Assembly (NCBI RefSeq): GCF_000002425.4
Contig: NC_037262.1
Location: 5,865,123 to 5,929,122, forward strand
Source of the DNA: Physcomitrium patens
Lineage: Eukaryota > Streptophyta > Bryopsida > Funariales > Funariaceae
Direction of reading: 5' to 3'
DNA length: 64,000 nucleotides
Every line of letters starts with the position of its first letter. Within the stretch, counting starts at the first letter, position 1. Both the position numbers and the translations under genes were made by a program. The notes beneath the pieces are model-generated. The model saw only the letters and a list, made by a program, of their open reading frames with translations. It was not told the DNA's origin and searched no databases. Below, piece after piece: positions 1-12,229 of the stretch.

Positions 1-67
1 TAATAGGATAGGTTGTTATAGGCCTGTTAGGTTAAGTCATATCAGGAGGAGAACGAGGGTAGAAGTT

Positions 68-81
68 AGGAGTGGGACTCT
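68..81 (+). other. Internal polypurine tract upstream of the aORF
   Basis: AGGAGTGGGACTCT lies about 80 bp before the aORF start. It repeats the core of the 3' polypurine tract of the same copy (GGAGTGGGACTA at 1897-1908). The full-length family member has the equivalent tract in the same place (23668-23683, minus). It may act as a second plus-strand primer or belong to an aORF leader; the function is inferred from position and conservation. Confidence 0.55.
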
Positions 82-161
82 GGGCTGGCATTGTTTATAT
101 TGTAATTTCTTAATTCACGTTGCTAAGCACAGGTTTTAGAGGATTATCGTGAGTAACGAAG

Positions 162-1856
162 ATGGTGATTGAGCGTAAGAAGAGGACAGCTATGAGAGAG
201 GAGCGACAGCGTAATGTCAAGACGAAGGGAGCATTGCCACCAATGGAGTGCGTGATAGTGATCAGTATGGAGCCGGTCGCTATGGACATTTTTTGGTCGC
301 AAAGAAGACAGAGAGAGTTTCGCACGGCACAGATGTATGGGTTTCTGAAGTTTTCGCAGAGGCTACCACCAATAGATATAGCATTGTTAATGAAATATGT
401 GACGAATTATGATCCGGAAGATGGTTCCAGTGTGGTTCATGGGAGAATTATTGGTATAAATGAGGTGACGTTGAACAAGGTTCTATATCTTCCCATGGGA
501 GAGCTACCGATATCGGGAGACTTGGAGTCTGATTTTGTTCCAAGCAAGTACTTCAAGTCGGGAAACGAAGCATTTGAGAAAAATCAAGGGTGGAAGACAA
601 CGGATGTGCTTACGCCAGAGCTGGGAGAATGGATGCGGTTTGTGCAGAAGCGATTAGGGCTGAACCGACATTCGACGTATATAGCAAGGAGGTTATTGTT
701 TTCAGCAATTGCGACGCTGGAGGGGATGGTTTTTAACTGAGCAGCGTATGTTGTGACCAGAATCCATGCGGAATTGGACGTGAAAAGAAGAACAGGGAAG
801 GTTACCATGATGTTATGCTCCAACTACGTGTGTGAAGCAATTAGATATCAACTGAAGCAACCTTCAATGGTGGAGAGACTAGACACTGTAGCAACAGAGA
901 CAAGAATAGAGTCAACGCCATTGCCATCAAAACTAGTCGAGGAAGCGGCGATAGCAGAGTGCAGCCAAGCTAGAAATTACGAACGGACCAATGTCAGCTC
1001 GTCATCTAGAGAATTGGGTCGTCCCAGTACCAATATGGCCGTCACTCCACCAGTATTGGTAGAGTATTATCAACGGGTGGATTTATTGGGAGCTGGCCAG
1101 TAGGCAAGAAAACTCAAGGAGTTAATCTCGACACAAATTACTCAATTACAGATGGTCGTTGAGAAAATGGGCAATGAGTTCAGCCTTAGACAGGTATTGG
1201 AGGAAAAGGACAAGATCATTGAGGATCAGAAGAAGAAGATTGGGGATTTACAACGTGCTTCAGTAACGGACACTCTCAAATATTCAAGATTAGAGCACCA
1301 ATTCAAGGAGACCCAAGCAGAATGGGCCAAGGAGAACAAGTTGGCAAAGAGTCTGATGGAGCTTACCAAGCAGGAGTGTATGGAGTTGCGGAACCAATAC
1401 CAGGAGGAGAAGAATAGGGTGGCGGAATTGGAAGCCGGGAGATCCAAATTGGAGGATGATTTTCGGAGACAATCGGAGAGCTCGAAGACGGAGAACGAGC
1501 AATTGAAGAGAAGGATTGCCGAATTGGAAGCAGAAATGATTACAATTACCATGCAGCAAGGAGAGGTCAATCCAACAAGTACATCTTTATGGGAATTAGA
1601 GAAACAGGTGCATGCCCTGGAGGAGGAGCTGAAAGAGCGAGACATCCAAATTGTGCTTTTGGAGTCTCAGGTTCGAGAATTGGGAGCACTTAACGAGGAC
1701 TTGACAGCTTTATTGAACGGAGAGCAGGTGGAAGAGGGAGTTGGAGAAGAAGCTCAAGAAGTCGAAACCAATCTCACTTATGAAAATGATGAAACGGACC
1801 AAGGCAGACCAGAGGTTCAGACATTGGAGGAAGCCAATGATGTGGTGATATTATAA
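162..1856 (+). pseudogene. Family 1 aORF protein (plant-transposon domain plus coiled coil), two nonsense codons
   Basis: One frame of about 565 codons is broken only by TGA at 738-740 and TAG at 1101-1103, each one transition from the Trp or Gln expected there (the other copy has Trp in the context VFNWAAY). The N-terminal 270 residues form a globular domain with NYDPEDGSSVV, QKRLGLNRH and TRIHAEL blocks, shared with the ORF at 21980-23562. I think it resembles the putative plant transposon proteins carried by Athila/Tat elements, but this is from memory. Residues from about 330 onward are a long coiled coil with the conserved block LESQVRELGALNEDLT. I see no signal peptide or membrane span, so an envelope role is not supported. 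Role unknown. Confidence 0.7.
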
Positions 1857-1896
1857 AATGTAGTACGAGGTGGTTTGCGAGAACGCTGCACAGTAC

Positions 1897-1908
1897 GGAG
1901 TGGGACTA
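1897..1908 (+). other. 3' polypurine tract of the family 1 copy
   Basis: GGAGTGGGACTA directly precedes the TGTAGAAT start of the LTR, the normal position of the plus-strand primer. The same arrangement is seen on the minus strand at 21886-21898. Confidence 0.75.
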
Positions 1909-2628
1909 TGTAGAATGTATAAATGACTTTTCTGGTTCGTTATCGGTTAAATAGTAGTAATGTTGAGATTTAGATGAATGGTTAGTTCGATTAGTTGTTA
2001 ATAGTAGGAAGTTAGGAACATATGCGGTTAAGAAGCCAAAGTTTCACAACCTGTGGAATCTGCTGAATGACGATTCATATTTTGGTAGGATAAAGAGGTT
2101 GAGGAAGAAGAAATGAGGGCCTGACTGTGATAGTTGTGAGCCAGGGTAAAGCTTGGAGCTACCCTTTTGTTTTCTTTGCTTTTGTGTTTTTTTTTAGTAT
2201 TGGATTTAAGAAAAGGATTGCTGAAACTGTGATTGAGATATTGAAAATTATGAATTCGAATTAATTAATTTGGAGAAAGAAAGTGTGATTGTGATAATAG
2301 AGATTATTGCATTGTGATAGTAGCACTGGAAGATTGAGTAAAAGTAAAGGAATTGAGAATTGAAGTACTGTGGAAAGAGATTAAGCATCTTGTAGATGTC
2401 AGGAATGTCAGTGATATTGAGTAGCTGCAGGGCAGTGAACGATTGTAGAGATTGTGAAGGGATTGAATTGAGATGAGGAAGAGAACTTTGGAAGTTTTAG
2501 ATAATTAATACATAATCAATTGTGACATAACATATCCAATTCATACAACGAGTCTTTCCCCGAGATCGAACCCACCTATACTGATCAAATATCTTGGTGT
2601 TTTGAGTCCGTGTCAAACGACGATTACA
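1909..2628 (+). repeat. 3' LTR of the family 1 copy (about 720 bp)
   Basis: It begins TGTAGAATG and ends GATTACA, matching the TGTAGAATAAG to AACCACA limits of the 776-bp LTRs of the full-length copy. It also keeps the internal GTGAGCC..GGGTAA..GCT block. It is much more diverged than the other family 1 LTRs, so this is an older insertion. Confidence 0.7.
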
Positions 2629-3712
2629 CTCTTTTATATCCAAATTTCAACTATCGATTTTTTTACAAAACTCTAGATAATCCAATTTCAGTAGCACGGC
2701 CTTTACATGTTGACTTACAAACACCTATATACTGATTTTGCGATTTCTTACAAATCCAAACTCAAATGACATGATTTTTTTTTTGTGTAGCTTCTGAATA
2801 TTATAACTACACCTTTGGCAAGTTTGAGCCAAAATTCATTCAAAATGCTCAAAGAAAATGGCTCAAAACATAACCATCAACAATTCAGTTCACTTACTTC
2901 CTTAATTTGCAAGCTCTGACTTCGACCAGCCATTTCTTCCTCACTTCAGATTTGATTTCATCAAATTTTGCACAATAGTTAAAGCCGTTCAAGTCAACTT
3001 TCCAACTCCACCTTTCGATTGTTAAATGTCTTTCTACAACTCTTTGTATGCTTGAAAGAGTGACAGTAGGTACTAATTTCACATCCAGTCTTTAAACAGC
3101 CATAACTCTCTCATTGCTGACTCAAAGTTAACAACTCTTTCACAAAAATTGTAGTCTTTCAATCGAGCTTTCCAACGACACCTTTAGTTTTCTAGAAAAC
3201 CTTCTACAACTTTCTGTATGCTTAAAGAGTGAAAATCGGTAACAATTCACATCCTAACTTCAAACAACCTTGACTTCTTCATACAAAACTCAAATAACAA
3301 ACTTTATACACCAAAATTATAGCCCAAAACACAAGCTTTCTGAATCTCTCCTCTTAACCCTCGAAATCTCCAGAATAAGTGGCCTCTCTTCCGGTTTTCT
3401 CTCGGACAGCCCCTTGAAGCCCATTGGTCATGACCTATAGCCAATGAGAGTAAAGATCTTCTTATCCTTGCCTTATCTATCCACGTAGATGGCCTAAGGC
3501 CACAATATTTTAATATCAATACCCATATCTTTCTACATCTTCCATATTAAATACCCTAATACTTCTACTTTTACTTTTAAAACTTACACAAGTTATTTGA
3601 GATTTCTATAAACTATAAAATTCTATAGAAAATAACTCATTATTTTCTAAGGTCATTATTAAATAACATCAATATAATAACCATTATTTTTACACTATGA
3701 ATAAACACGACA
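2629..3712 (-). repeat. 3' LTR of the family 2b element, with an internal tandem repeat of about 176 bp
   Basis: In minus orientation it starts TGTCGTGTTTATT at 3712 and runs to the family 1 LTR at 2628, so its far end is missing or outside the window. It is followed inward by a PPT-like TCTATCCCTCC tract and the 2b integrase. A block around 3030-3070 (ACAACTCTTTGTATGC) recurs near 3208 (ACAACTTTCTGTATGC). Part of it (near 3410-3440) matches, in opposite orientation, the LTR-like segment 30768-31606. The minus ORFs inside are not recognisable proteins. Confidence 0.55.
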
Positions 3713-3789
3713 TCTATCCCTCCAAACTTGCACATTCTTCGAAATGTGCCAATTTATATATCTTCATCATCTTCATCATCTTTTGTTAC

Positions 3790-4930
3790 TTACCCATCCT
3801 CTACTTGGTCCAGATTTAATTTCTCAAAGTGCTCAAGATCACATGGATTGAATATATCGTCTCTTCTCTTGAATGCCTTTATTTGTTTTCCAGCCACAGG
3901 CATTTTCAGCATTATTCCATCTAACTCACAAAGTGAATAAGTGGCATTATTATATACTATTACTACTACATATGGACCAAACCATCTTCGAGCAAATTTT
4001 CTAAGAATGCTATGTTGATGTTTAATACTGCTATCAAATACCAGCACCCAATCTCTAGCTTGAATTTGCTTGATCCTCAATCGGTGAATTTTATCAAACC
4101 TTTCTTTGTTGTTTAACCTAGCTGTCTTTAACTTCTCTAATGTAATATTTTTATTTTCAGGTAATCTTTCAAGCTGTTGGATTCGATGTTCTAGTAGCTC
4201 TTCTCTTGTAATGCCATCTTTTGAATTTAAAAATATCCAAGTGGGTACTGAATCTTCCACTGGCAAAATTGGCTTTTGATCCAATATAAGCTCAATAGGC
4301 ATACAATCAATAACAGTGCTATGAGTGGTTCTATCTGTCCATAAAGCAAATGGCAAAAGTCTTGGCCATTGTTTTGACTTACCTCTACAAGCCTTAACAA
4401 GAGCATTAATAATGGGAGGATGCCCTCTTTCACTCTTGCCATTAGCCTCAGGATTATAAGCAGTAGTTAATTTCAACTTCACACCATACCTTTGAAAAAA
4501 GTTTTTAGCCTCAATTGCATCTAATTCTCCTCGATTTGCTCTCATTCTTCCAATGCTTCCATATTTATTAAAGATGTCCTCAAGGATAAATCTACAAATT
4601 CCTTCTATAGTCTTGGTCCTCAAAGCTCTACCTTCAACAAATTTAGAGAGTTCTTCTCTAACCAAGATAAGATATTTCATATCCCATAATCCTAAAGGCA
4701 TGGCTACTAAGTCAATCATCCATTGAAAGTACACGGTAAGTGAATAGCTAGGATATAATTCATCCATGTATTTATTTTTAGATTGTAATTGATATTCTAT
4801 ACAAGAAGCAAAAAATTCTTCCACATCTTTGTAAAGACCTTTCCACCAATATCATTCTTTGATTTTGTTGCAGGTAGTCCAAATTCCTCTATGCCCTACC
4901 CAAAGGGTATCATAAAATTCTTTAAGAATC
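3790..4930 (-). pseudogene. Integrase of the 2b element
   Basis: A 344-codon open stretch ends at 3790, and the zinc-binding N-terminus continues upstream to about 4930 behind a stop (GHRGIW, then YWWKGLY). Core motifs are WMIDLVAMP (first Asp), RANRGELDA, where the second catalytic Asp has become Asn, and GKSERGHPPI (catalytic Glu). One zinc-ligand Cys of the CxxC pair has become Tyr (CIEYQ). A GPY/F module (RRWFGPYVV) follows, with no chromodomain. The enzyme would be inactive. Element ends are normally processed and joined to DNA by this protein. Confidence 0.8.
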
Positions 4931-5299
4931 TGATTTTTAGTCTCTATATCATCAATCATCGTTAATGGCACTCCAACTTTTTTTTTGGCCTTTTCTACAA
5001 AAAACTATCCTTTAGAAGATAGTTATAAGACTGGTGTCTAATATCTTTAAAGATCTTGTCTGACCAACCTTCTTACCTTCTCATAATACTTAAATAAATG
5101 CCAATATCTTTCAATTTCTCTGCATAAAGATCATCTCTAAATGATCCATTTCTATCACTTGATTCTGCTTTGTCAATAGGCTATACATAATTATAGCATT
5201 CAGTCTCATCATCTTCACCAATTTCTTGTGTTTCCATTTCTTCTTCACAAATTTATCTAGCTCTAGATAATATATCTGCTACAGAGTTTTTTTTCCAAA

Positions 5300-6760
5300 A
5301 ATGTGCACCAACACAAGGTTAAGTGATTTGATGTAGGCTATCTACCTTAACATAGCAATATCAAGAGTCGAAAAATTAGTAATCATACCTAATAATGGTA
5401 AGTAATCAGTTTTTAATACCACATTAGTTCCAATCAAATAGTTTCTATCTGCCTTCATAGATGTGAGTACTTCCAAAAGCTCTCGCTTCACTTATGGATA
5501 TTTTCTTTGTCTCTCTGTGAGAATCCTTGCTCTAAATCTGATAGCCAAATTTTTTCTTTCAACATCATCTTGACCAATAGCCCAACCAATAGGAATTGGG
5601 CTTGTATCAATGGTAACAATAATTGGCCTTCCACAATCATAGTCAACTTGCCTCAAGATTGGTGGTGATTTTAAAATCTCCTTTAGATCTTCCATGGCCA
5701 TTTCTTACTTTTGTTCCCATTTGAACTTGGTTCCTTTTCTCAAGTGATTATACAATGGCTTAGCTATATGAGTAAAATGAGGAATCCAAATCTGATAGAA
5801 GATACAAGCATCTAAAAATCTTCTTATTTTAGTGATGCTATTACATGCCTTCATCCTAGCAATGACATCAACTTTTTCAAGATTAGGTTTTCTACCATAT
5901 CTCCCACACAAGTATCCAACTATTAAAATCTCATCAACTCCAAATTTGGACTTGCCAATTGATAATGTTAAGTCCACATCTTCAAGTTTCTTTAAAATTC
6001 TCTCTACATCTTTAATATGATCCATTACAAATTTTCTGCATCCATCAACATCCACAGTCAAGTCTTTTGCTTCTTCTTTGTAGTCTTTGATAGGAATATC
6101 ATCTATAAATGGAATAGTCTTCTTAGGCACAAATTTCCTTAAGATTTTATTCATAGCATTTTACATATGAGCCACTAAATTTATCGCACCTTGAGGCAAG
6201 GTGTATATCTTCACATGTCCTAAAGGAATTTTTATAGTTGTCAAATCTCTACTTTTTGATGCAAGTTGAAACTGATCATAATTGGAATAAAGATCTCCAA
6301 TAGAACAAATGGCATACCTTGTAAAAGCCTCAGCAATCTCATCTACAATTGGCCCTCATCCCTTATTTCTAATTGTCACTTTATTGGCTAGCTGCATGTC
6401 TTGAATGAATCTCAAAGCTCCAGACTTCTTAGGTACCATGAACCATGGATTAGAATATAGAGCCATTGATGGCTCAAGTATTTCTATTTGTAACTTTTCT
6501 TTCAATAAACTTACTAACTTTGGTAGCAAGGCTTTTGGTACAAGAATTGGCTTCAAATTCCATGGCACATGTAGAACAATAAAAATGACCATTGATATAA
6601 TAACCTTTGGATTGACACATCTAATTTCATTTGGTGAAGAAGCAAAAGCCTTACCATGCTTGGAGATCATTTCTTAGAACCTTTTCTTTTCAAGTTCTTT
6701 CAAAAATTCATCCCCTCCAATTTCTAGTTTAACCTATGTTTCTTCTGTGAATTTTTGTCC
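5300..6760 (-). pseudogene. Reverse transcriptase-RNase H of the 2b element
   Basis: Pieces in order on the minus strand are: the RT N-terminus (6356-6670) with WFMVPKKSGALRFIQD; the palm (5705-6154) with FIDDIPIKD in the YxDD position and a GRKP..KVD..ARM connection; and the start of RNase H (5492-5701) with ITVDTSPIPIGWAIGQ-like residues. They are separated by stop codons and at least one lost segment around 6160-6350. The family is the same as 38037-39749. Confidence 0.75.
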
Positions 6761-7339
6761 AATCTTTCTAATTTTCCTTAATCTAAGCTCTTTTTTAGCT
6801 TCCTTAATATGATCTTCAGAGTCTAGGGATAGTTGTGTTGCCATTGATTTCACCTTCTTTGCTACAGTCTTGTACTTGGTATTTACTGTAGTATCAGTTT
6901 CTAAGCCATAACTCTCAACCAACCTTGCATTAGCAATTGTCTTTAATATTTCTTCATATAGGCTTCTTGAGTGAATCTCTATCATCACATTAGTAGATGC
7001 AATCTTTTCTCCTTGTAAATTCTCTTAAATTTATAAAATATCATTTAAAAATCCTTCTTCTTCAATAATTCCAGAAATGAATTCATCGTTCAAAATTACA
7101 TCCATTATTTTTAATTTTCTTTCAATTTTTTTAATTGATCTTTTATATTTAAAATTCAAATCCTCAACCTACTTAAAACTTATGACTCCTTCTTCAGTTA
7201 AATTCCAAATTCTACAACCATATCTTTGTACATTGGAGCATGCAATAATAGATAATTTCTTTGCACCCGTGGCACCCCATATTCCATGTGTGCAGTCTAA
7301 AAATTCAAGAAATCATCATACTCACAATCCATAGGAGTT

Positions 7340-8130
7340 TTTCTAAGCTGATCTCTATGCCTCTCATGATTTGGTCTCATTGTAAGAAACTGAATTGATC
7401 TTTTTTTATCATGACTTCAAATTCTCGCATAAAGTGAGCCATCATTTAATACCTTGGTCTCCATCCTTGTTGCAGTGATGTATGGCTGCTCCAAAATAAT
7501 CAAATAACTTCCTTGATTTTATATGAAGAAATTTTGTTCTACTTCCACATCTCCAACCTTCACCTTTACTGCTAGACAAGCACCAAAAAGAGTTCCTTTT
7601 TTATTGTTAGCAGCTCTCAATATCCATCTATGGTTAGTATCAATGGGCCATTTTCTTTTTTCATAAGTCTTCCTAGATAGGATGTTGATCTCAAAACCAT
7701 GGTCCATAATAGTTAAAATTGGCTCATCCAAACTTCCAAGCTTAACATGTATTTTTGTGGTGGCTCTTGCCCAAAATGGATGAGAATAAGATGCTTCACC
7801 TTCACTTTTTCTATAATGTACCACCCTTGCTTTTTTTTCAAGTCCTCTAATATTTGTGACATGAGTCATTCTTCTTTCAACAATCTCTTCATCTTCTTGG
7901 TTCTTGCCAAATACACCTTTTATTTTGCTTTTGTTTACATGAACACCAATAAACATTTGCAAGACTTCATCTTCCATTTCTCCACTCAAAATTTCATATA
8001 ACTCACTAGAAAAGTCTTTACACTTCTTCTTTGATTCATACATTAATACAAACACTTGACCAATCTCTTCTTCCTCTTCTTCACTCATTAAAGTATCTAA
8101 TGCCTTCACCATTACTGCTTTTGTCATCAT
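7340..8130 (-). pseudogene. Retroviral-type protease region of the 2b element
   Basis: The open stretch 7519-8130 contains IMDHGFEINILS, the DxG active-site motif of this family (DHGSEINLMS in the 2a copy), followed by a strand pattern ending in VEVEQNFFI. The ILxQPYITATRMETK flap region continues past a stop down to about 7380. Upstream residues are an acidic, Lys-rich linker from gag. Confidence 0.7.
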
Positions 8131-11100
8131 CTATCTTTTTCTTTTGATCACATCAATAATGAGTTCATAAAAGTCTTTTTTTGCAATACTAAGAGCTTTT
8201 CTTAAAGTAAATTCGATCTTAGCATCCAAAATCCTTTCTTCCAGAATACCCTTCATATCAATGAAAGATTCAATATCTGATTATAATTTATAGGCTAGTA
8301 CTTTGGACTTTGACTTTGTCACATCTTTCTTTTTCCTACTATTCTCTGCATTCATTCTTTCTTCCTACCTTTCCTTAGGAAGTGGTGTATTACTTAGATG
8401 TGAAGAAAAAGGCTTTGTTTCTTGTCTTTGCCTTGTACAGCTTGCTGGTCCTTCTTCTAGTGAAGGATCTTTGATAATAAGTGATCATTTCTTTTTTATT
8501 GGCCTTTTTACCTCTTCTCCCTCATCATTTCTACCTCTCTTTACTTCCACGGATGCATTATAAGACTCTGTTTTTCCATGCTCACTTATCAAATAGGCTC
8601 TAATGGTAGTTGCATCAATTAGATCATTCCACCCAGTTAGCGTTTGGATAACTTGTGCACCGCTGTCGTGTTGTGACACGAGTATACAGTGAAAATAAAA
8701 AGAAAGGGGAATTTTATTAATATTCAGTTACCTCGAATATTGGGAGCATCGACCAACTCCAGTACAAATACTGAGTGGTTAGGTTCAGTGACTCCGTTAC
8801 AGTCAGCCGGGGCATACTGAAATGCCCCGTTCGATTCCAATAACGGGAGTCAGCAGGAAGAGAAGGACCAATTCACACGACGAGTTCGAGGAGCCAATTG
8901 GATCTAATTTCGATAATCCAATCCAGGTCCTCTTACCCAATATGAGACCTGTATTGGTGGGGCAACCCAAGGCAGTCTAGTTACGGAAAATCCAGGTCTT
9001 ACTACGGGTCTTAAGCAATCTAACGCGAGGACCAATTTGACCCAATTACGGTAACATCCAGGTTACTACGAGCATCTTTACCAATATAGGACCTAAATTG
9101 GTCGGGCGACTCAATGTGGTCCCGATTACGGGGTTCGATTCTGTTTCAGGCTGTCCTGTTCTCTGTGCCTTCTCAGGGAACGTTGTTTTTGGTAAATAGA
9201 TTTCTTAAAGGTAAAAACGGAGAAGAAAGCTTGGCGACGAGAGCCAATTTCGGATCCAAGCTTGAGGTGGGAGCCAATTCCGGATCTAAGACGGAAGATT
9301 GAAGAAATTCAGAGGATAAGGTTAGGTGGGATATAGTTTTGGGGGGGGTTTTTTTTTCTTTCGGGGAATCGGGGGGGAGGAGTTTTCAAGCTTTTGCAAG
9401 GTTACTTGTTCGGTTTTTTCATTAGAGGTTTTGGGAAGATCAAGGGAATTAGAGAGAGGAGCTTCATGCTTCGGGTCGGGGAAGGAAAGACATAGGATTT
9501 GGATTTTTCTTCTTCGTAGAGTTTTGGGGAAGACTGAGGCAATCGCTGCTGAAGTCAGTGTTGTAATGGTGAATCGGGATTTTTAAATGAAGTGGGTTTG
9601 AATACTCTTGACTGTTTTGTGAAATCGAGTTACGTCTGTGATTGAAGGATTAAAAGGGTGTCTATAGGATTGAGTATGCGGAGTGAATGAAATTTATTGG
9701 GTTAATCTAACAAGACAGTCAGTGGATACAAGATCGTAAGTACAAAAGGGTATTGAAGATTAACAGTTTGGGTTGTTCGGGGTTCTCTGTAACGTCTAGA
9801 GACCTACCGGCTGGGGCAAAAAAAGGACTTCGACAAGCAGTCGAAGGGCATCAGTAAAGATTTACGGTGTATTCTTGCAGTCGTTTATATTCCAGTAGTA
9901 AAAACTGATAGACTGCTTGACTATCGGTGGATCTCCATACTACCTTCTACAGCCAGACGCCCGGCGCGTTCTCGAGCAGGAAAGCACGTAATACGACACC
10001 GCAGACCATTATCTCTTTAGATTCAAGTGATGGAGCTTTTATCTTACTGTGCTATGCGTCAATGCTATAAGTTTCTACTTCTTTGCCATGTGACAAGCTA
10101 CCTTTGTTTAATTTCTCTTCCATCAATCTTTTCATACCACCTCTTCCAAAATTGGTCTCAAGAGCCTCATCAGTTACTGCATCTCTAATTCTTCTTTTTT
10201 TAAAGGTCATAATTCTATTCTTCATGGCCTTTGCATATGATCTACAATCTCCAAGCTTATGGTTTGGATCATCACATCAAATGCATCGTATTATAAATCC
10301 TTTTGTACCTTCTGTTAATCATGTAGAGTTTGGCTTTGTCTCTCTTTTTAAAGCACTCATTTCTACTTTTAATTTTTTAATCCCTTTCATTAGTTCTTTA
10401 AGGGTTCTATCATCCAATGTCTTACTTCTTGAAGAATTTGCTGATTTATGAGTATCTTGTGATGCCACTGGAGTTATTGTGACAATTACTAGAGTTGTCT
10501 CCATCCTTGCTCCTAGCCCTCTAGCCTTCACATGTTGTTGCTTTGCAATAAGACTTATTGCCTCTTCTAATCTTCTCCAGTTAGTTGTAAATCCACCTTT
10601 TATTGTTACATCTTGTAGAAGAAGAAGCAATCTATCTTCTAAAGTCTCTTCTGCAGCTTGAAAAAATAACTCTAATTTTCTAACCTCCAAAAGGTGCTTC
10701 TCAAATAATAGAAGTTGTCCAAATTTCTTTTCAAACTTTCTCAGTAACTCATTAGGTCTCATATGCTTACCTGATTGTTGTTCTATCCAATCAAGAAATG
10801 CTCTCTTTGATATTCTTTCAGTATCTTCATCAAAATATTCATCACGAAGTCTTTCCTCAAACTTGGTCTATATATTCTCATGGATTTTTTCATGAAGTTG
10901 CCTAACTCTCTCCCTTATCTCTGGTACAACTGCCAAATCAAAGGTTTCAATCATTTTATTCTTAGGTACCTAATAGATTTTTATCTCGTAAGCATAAATT
11001 CTGAGAAAGCCCGTGATGTTCTTACTATCAAATCTTCTAATCTTATTAATTACTCCTCTTAAAGCTTTGGAAGCTCCTTGCCTTGTTGCATTTGCAGCTT

Positions 11101-11194
11101 GTTGATTCATAAAAATTTACATGGCCTTTAAAAAATCTTCAACAAAATTTTGACTTCTACCACCACTTGTTTCTCCAAATCTAGAATCTCCCAT
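8131..11194 (-). pseudogene. Gag of the 2b element, split by a solo LTR
   Basis: Minus-strand gag starts MGDSRFGETSGG at 11194. The capsid-like region continues to 10319 (MRPNELLRKFEKKFGQL aligns with ATELLREFERQYSQL of 2a). The single zinc knuckle near 10260-10300 reads C-I-stop-CDDPNHKLGDC, with the stop in place of the Trp seen in 2a. The reading frame resumes cleanly on the other side of the solo LTR: residues before 10003 and after 8663 join in frame once one CCGC copy is removed. Confidence 0.7.
8664..9998 (+). repeat. Solo LTR of family 2a (1335 bp) with CCGC target duplication
   Basis: It starts TGTCGTGTTGTGACACGAG and ends GTAATACGACA, matching the 1334-bp LTRs at 35381-36714 and 42697-44030 in reverse orientation. 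It is flanked by CCGC at 8660-8663 and 9999-10002. With no internal region, it is the product of recombination between the two LTRs of an element inserted in the 2b gag. The plus-strand ORFs inside (9114-9302, 9326-9586) are antisense shadows of LTR sequence. Confidence 0.9.
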
Positions 11195-12229
11195 CTTGAC
11201 TTGTAGAGAATTCAATGCCTCAAGGTGCTATCATATTACATGCTGTCTTGCTTGAGAATGCACCGAGCATTTGACTGTGGAAGATAAAATGATGTTTTAT
11301 AAGTATCCGAGTAGTCCAGTGGATTTCAACCATCTAAATACAAACAATTTTGGATTTCAATATAAAAGCTTACTCCCATTACAAAGTGCTTAGAAATGCT
11401 ATTTTTAATAACTTCAAGAATTTATAAACATAATTTCTTCTCTTATCTATTAGTTTTATTTTTATTTTTATTTTTATTTATTTATTTATTTATTTAAATC
11501 CTAATCCTAGACAGCGAGCTTTGGCAAGCTATAATTCTCAATCTGACCGTCTGATTGTTGTGAAACTTCTATCACTAGTGTCTTTACTAGTCTTCTAAAT
11601 GCTCAAGAAGTTCAATCCAATCCAACTTACAGATGGCAAGAAAATGCCGTAAATCCATAGTGATGTCCCTTGACCGCTGCCTAAAAGTGATGACAAACTG
11701 TAACTTGCAATTTTTCCTTCTCTAACCATTAATTTTCATTCAAATTTTGTATACAGCTCCGCCTTTAAGTCCTCGACTTATCGCATCAAAATTCACCTTA
11801 TTCCAGCTAGTAGATCTCCAGATATTACAAAATTCCTAAACAACCCTAATATGCCAACTTTTGATACCTCTTTACACTAATGATCAAATATCCTCTATCC
11901 GTACTATTAGATTAACACAAATTTTTGCATTCACTTGACATATTCAATCATCAAGACACTTCTAAAATTTCAACCACAAATGTCTCATTTTCAAAAAACA
12001 ATCAAGAGTACTAGCAGTTACTTTATTGCAAAAGCCCAATTCATTAATACAAACACTGACTTTCAGCAATAATTACAAGTCCTCCCAAACCCTATGAACC
12101 CAATTCACCAATATAAAAACTAACCTTCAACAATGATTGCAAGTCCTTCTAAATCCTATGAATTCCAATTCTACACCTTTTGAAGCTAGCTCTCCAACCA
12201 TGTGAGCCTAAAATCCACCATTCTATGGA

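Larger units (their letters stand above)
1..2628 (+). mobile_element. 3' end of a family 1 (Tat/Athila-like) Ty3 retrotransposon, cut by the window start
   Basis: This is the 3' part of a plus-strand LTR retrotransposon: leader, extra ORF, polypurine tract and 3' LTR. It is the same family as the full-length minus-strand copy at 21110-30762. The extra ORF protein and the LTR tail both align between the two copies, for example the shared NYDPEDGSSVV motif and the LTR segment with TTCCCCG followed by CGAA near 2550. Gag and pol lie outside the window. The LTR abuts an unrelated LTR at 2629, so this copy probably inserted into the 2b LTR whose remainder lies left of the window. Confidence 0.8.
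3713..11194 (-). mobile_element. Family 2b Ty3-like element, internal region (gag-PR-RT-RH-IN), interrupted by a solo LTR
   Basis: Read on the minus strand, gag begins at an ATG at 11194, followed by PR, RT, RNase H and integrase ending at 3790. The proteins are homologous to, but clearly diverged from, those of the 2a element at 36777-42625; for example the RT motif reads FIDDIPIKD instead of FLDDVPIKG. Many stops and shifts show it is dead. A solo 2a LTR (8664-9998) sits inside gag. On the right, the primer-site region expected after the gag start is missing and a 2c LTR begins at 11229. Confidence 0.75.

Noticed and set aside
162-1856. Family 1 aORF as an envelope gene
   Set aside because: I see no signal peptide, transmembrane segment or cleavage site; the protein is a globular domain plus coiled coil.
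11190-11232. Primer-binding site between the 2b gag start and the LTR at 11229
   Set aside because: The expected tRNA-complementary 18-mer is absent; the sequence jumps from CCTCAAG to the LTR, so it is probably a recombinant or truncated junction.
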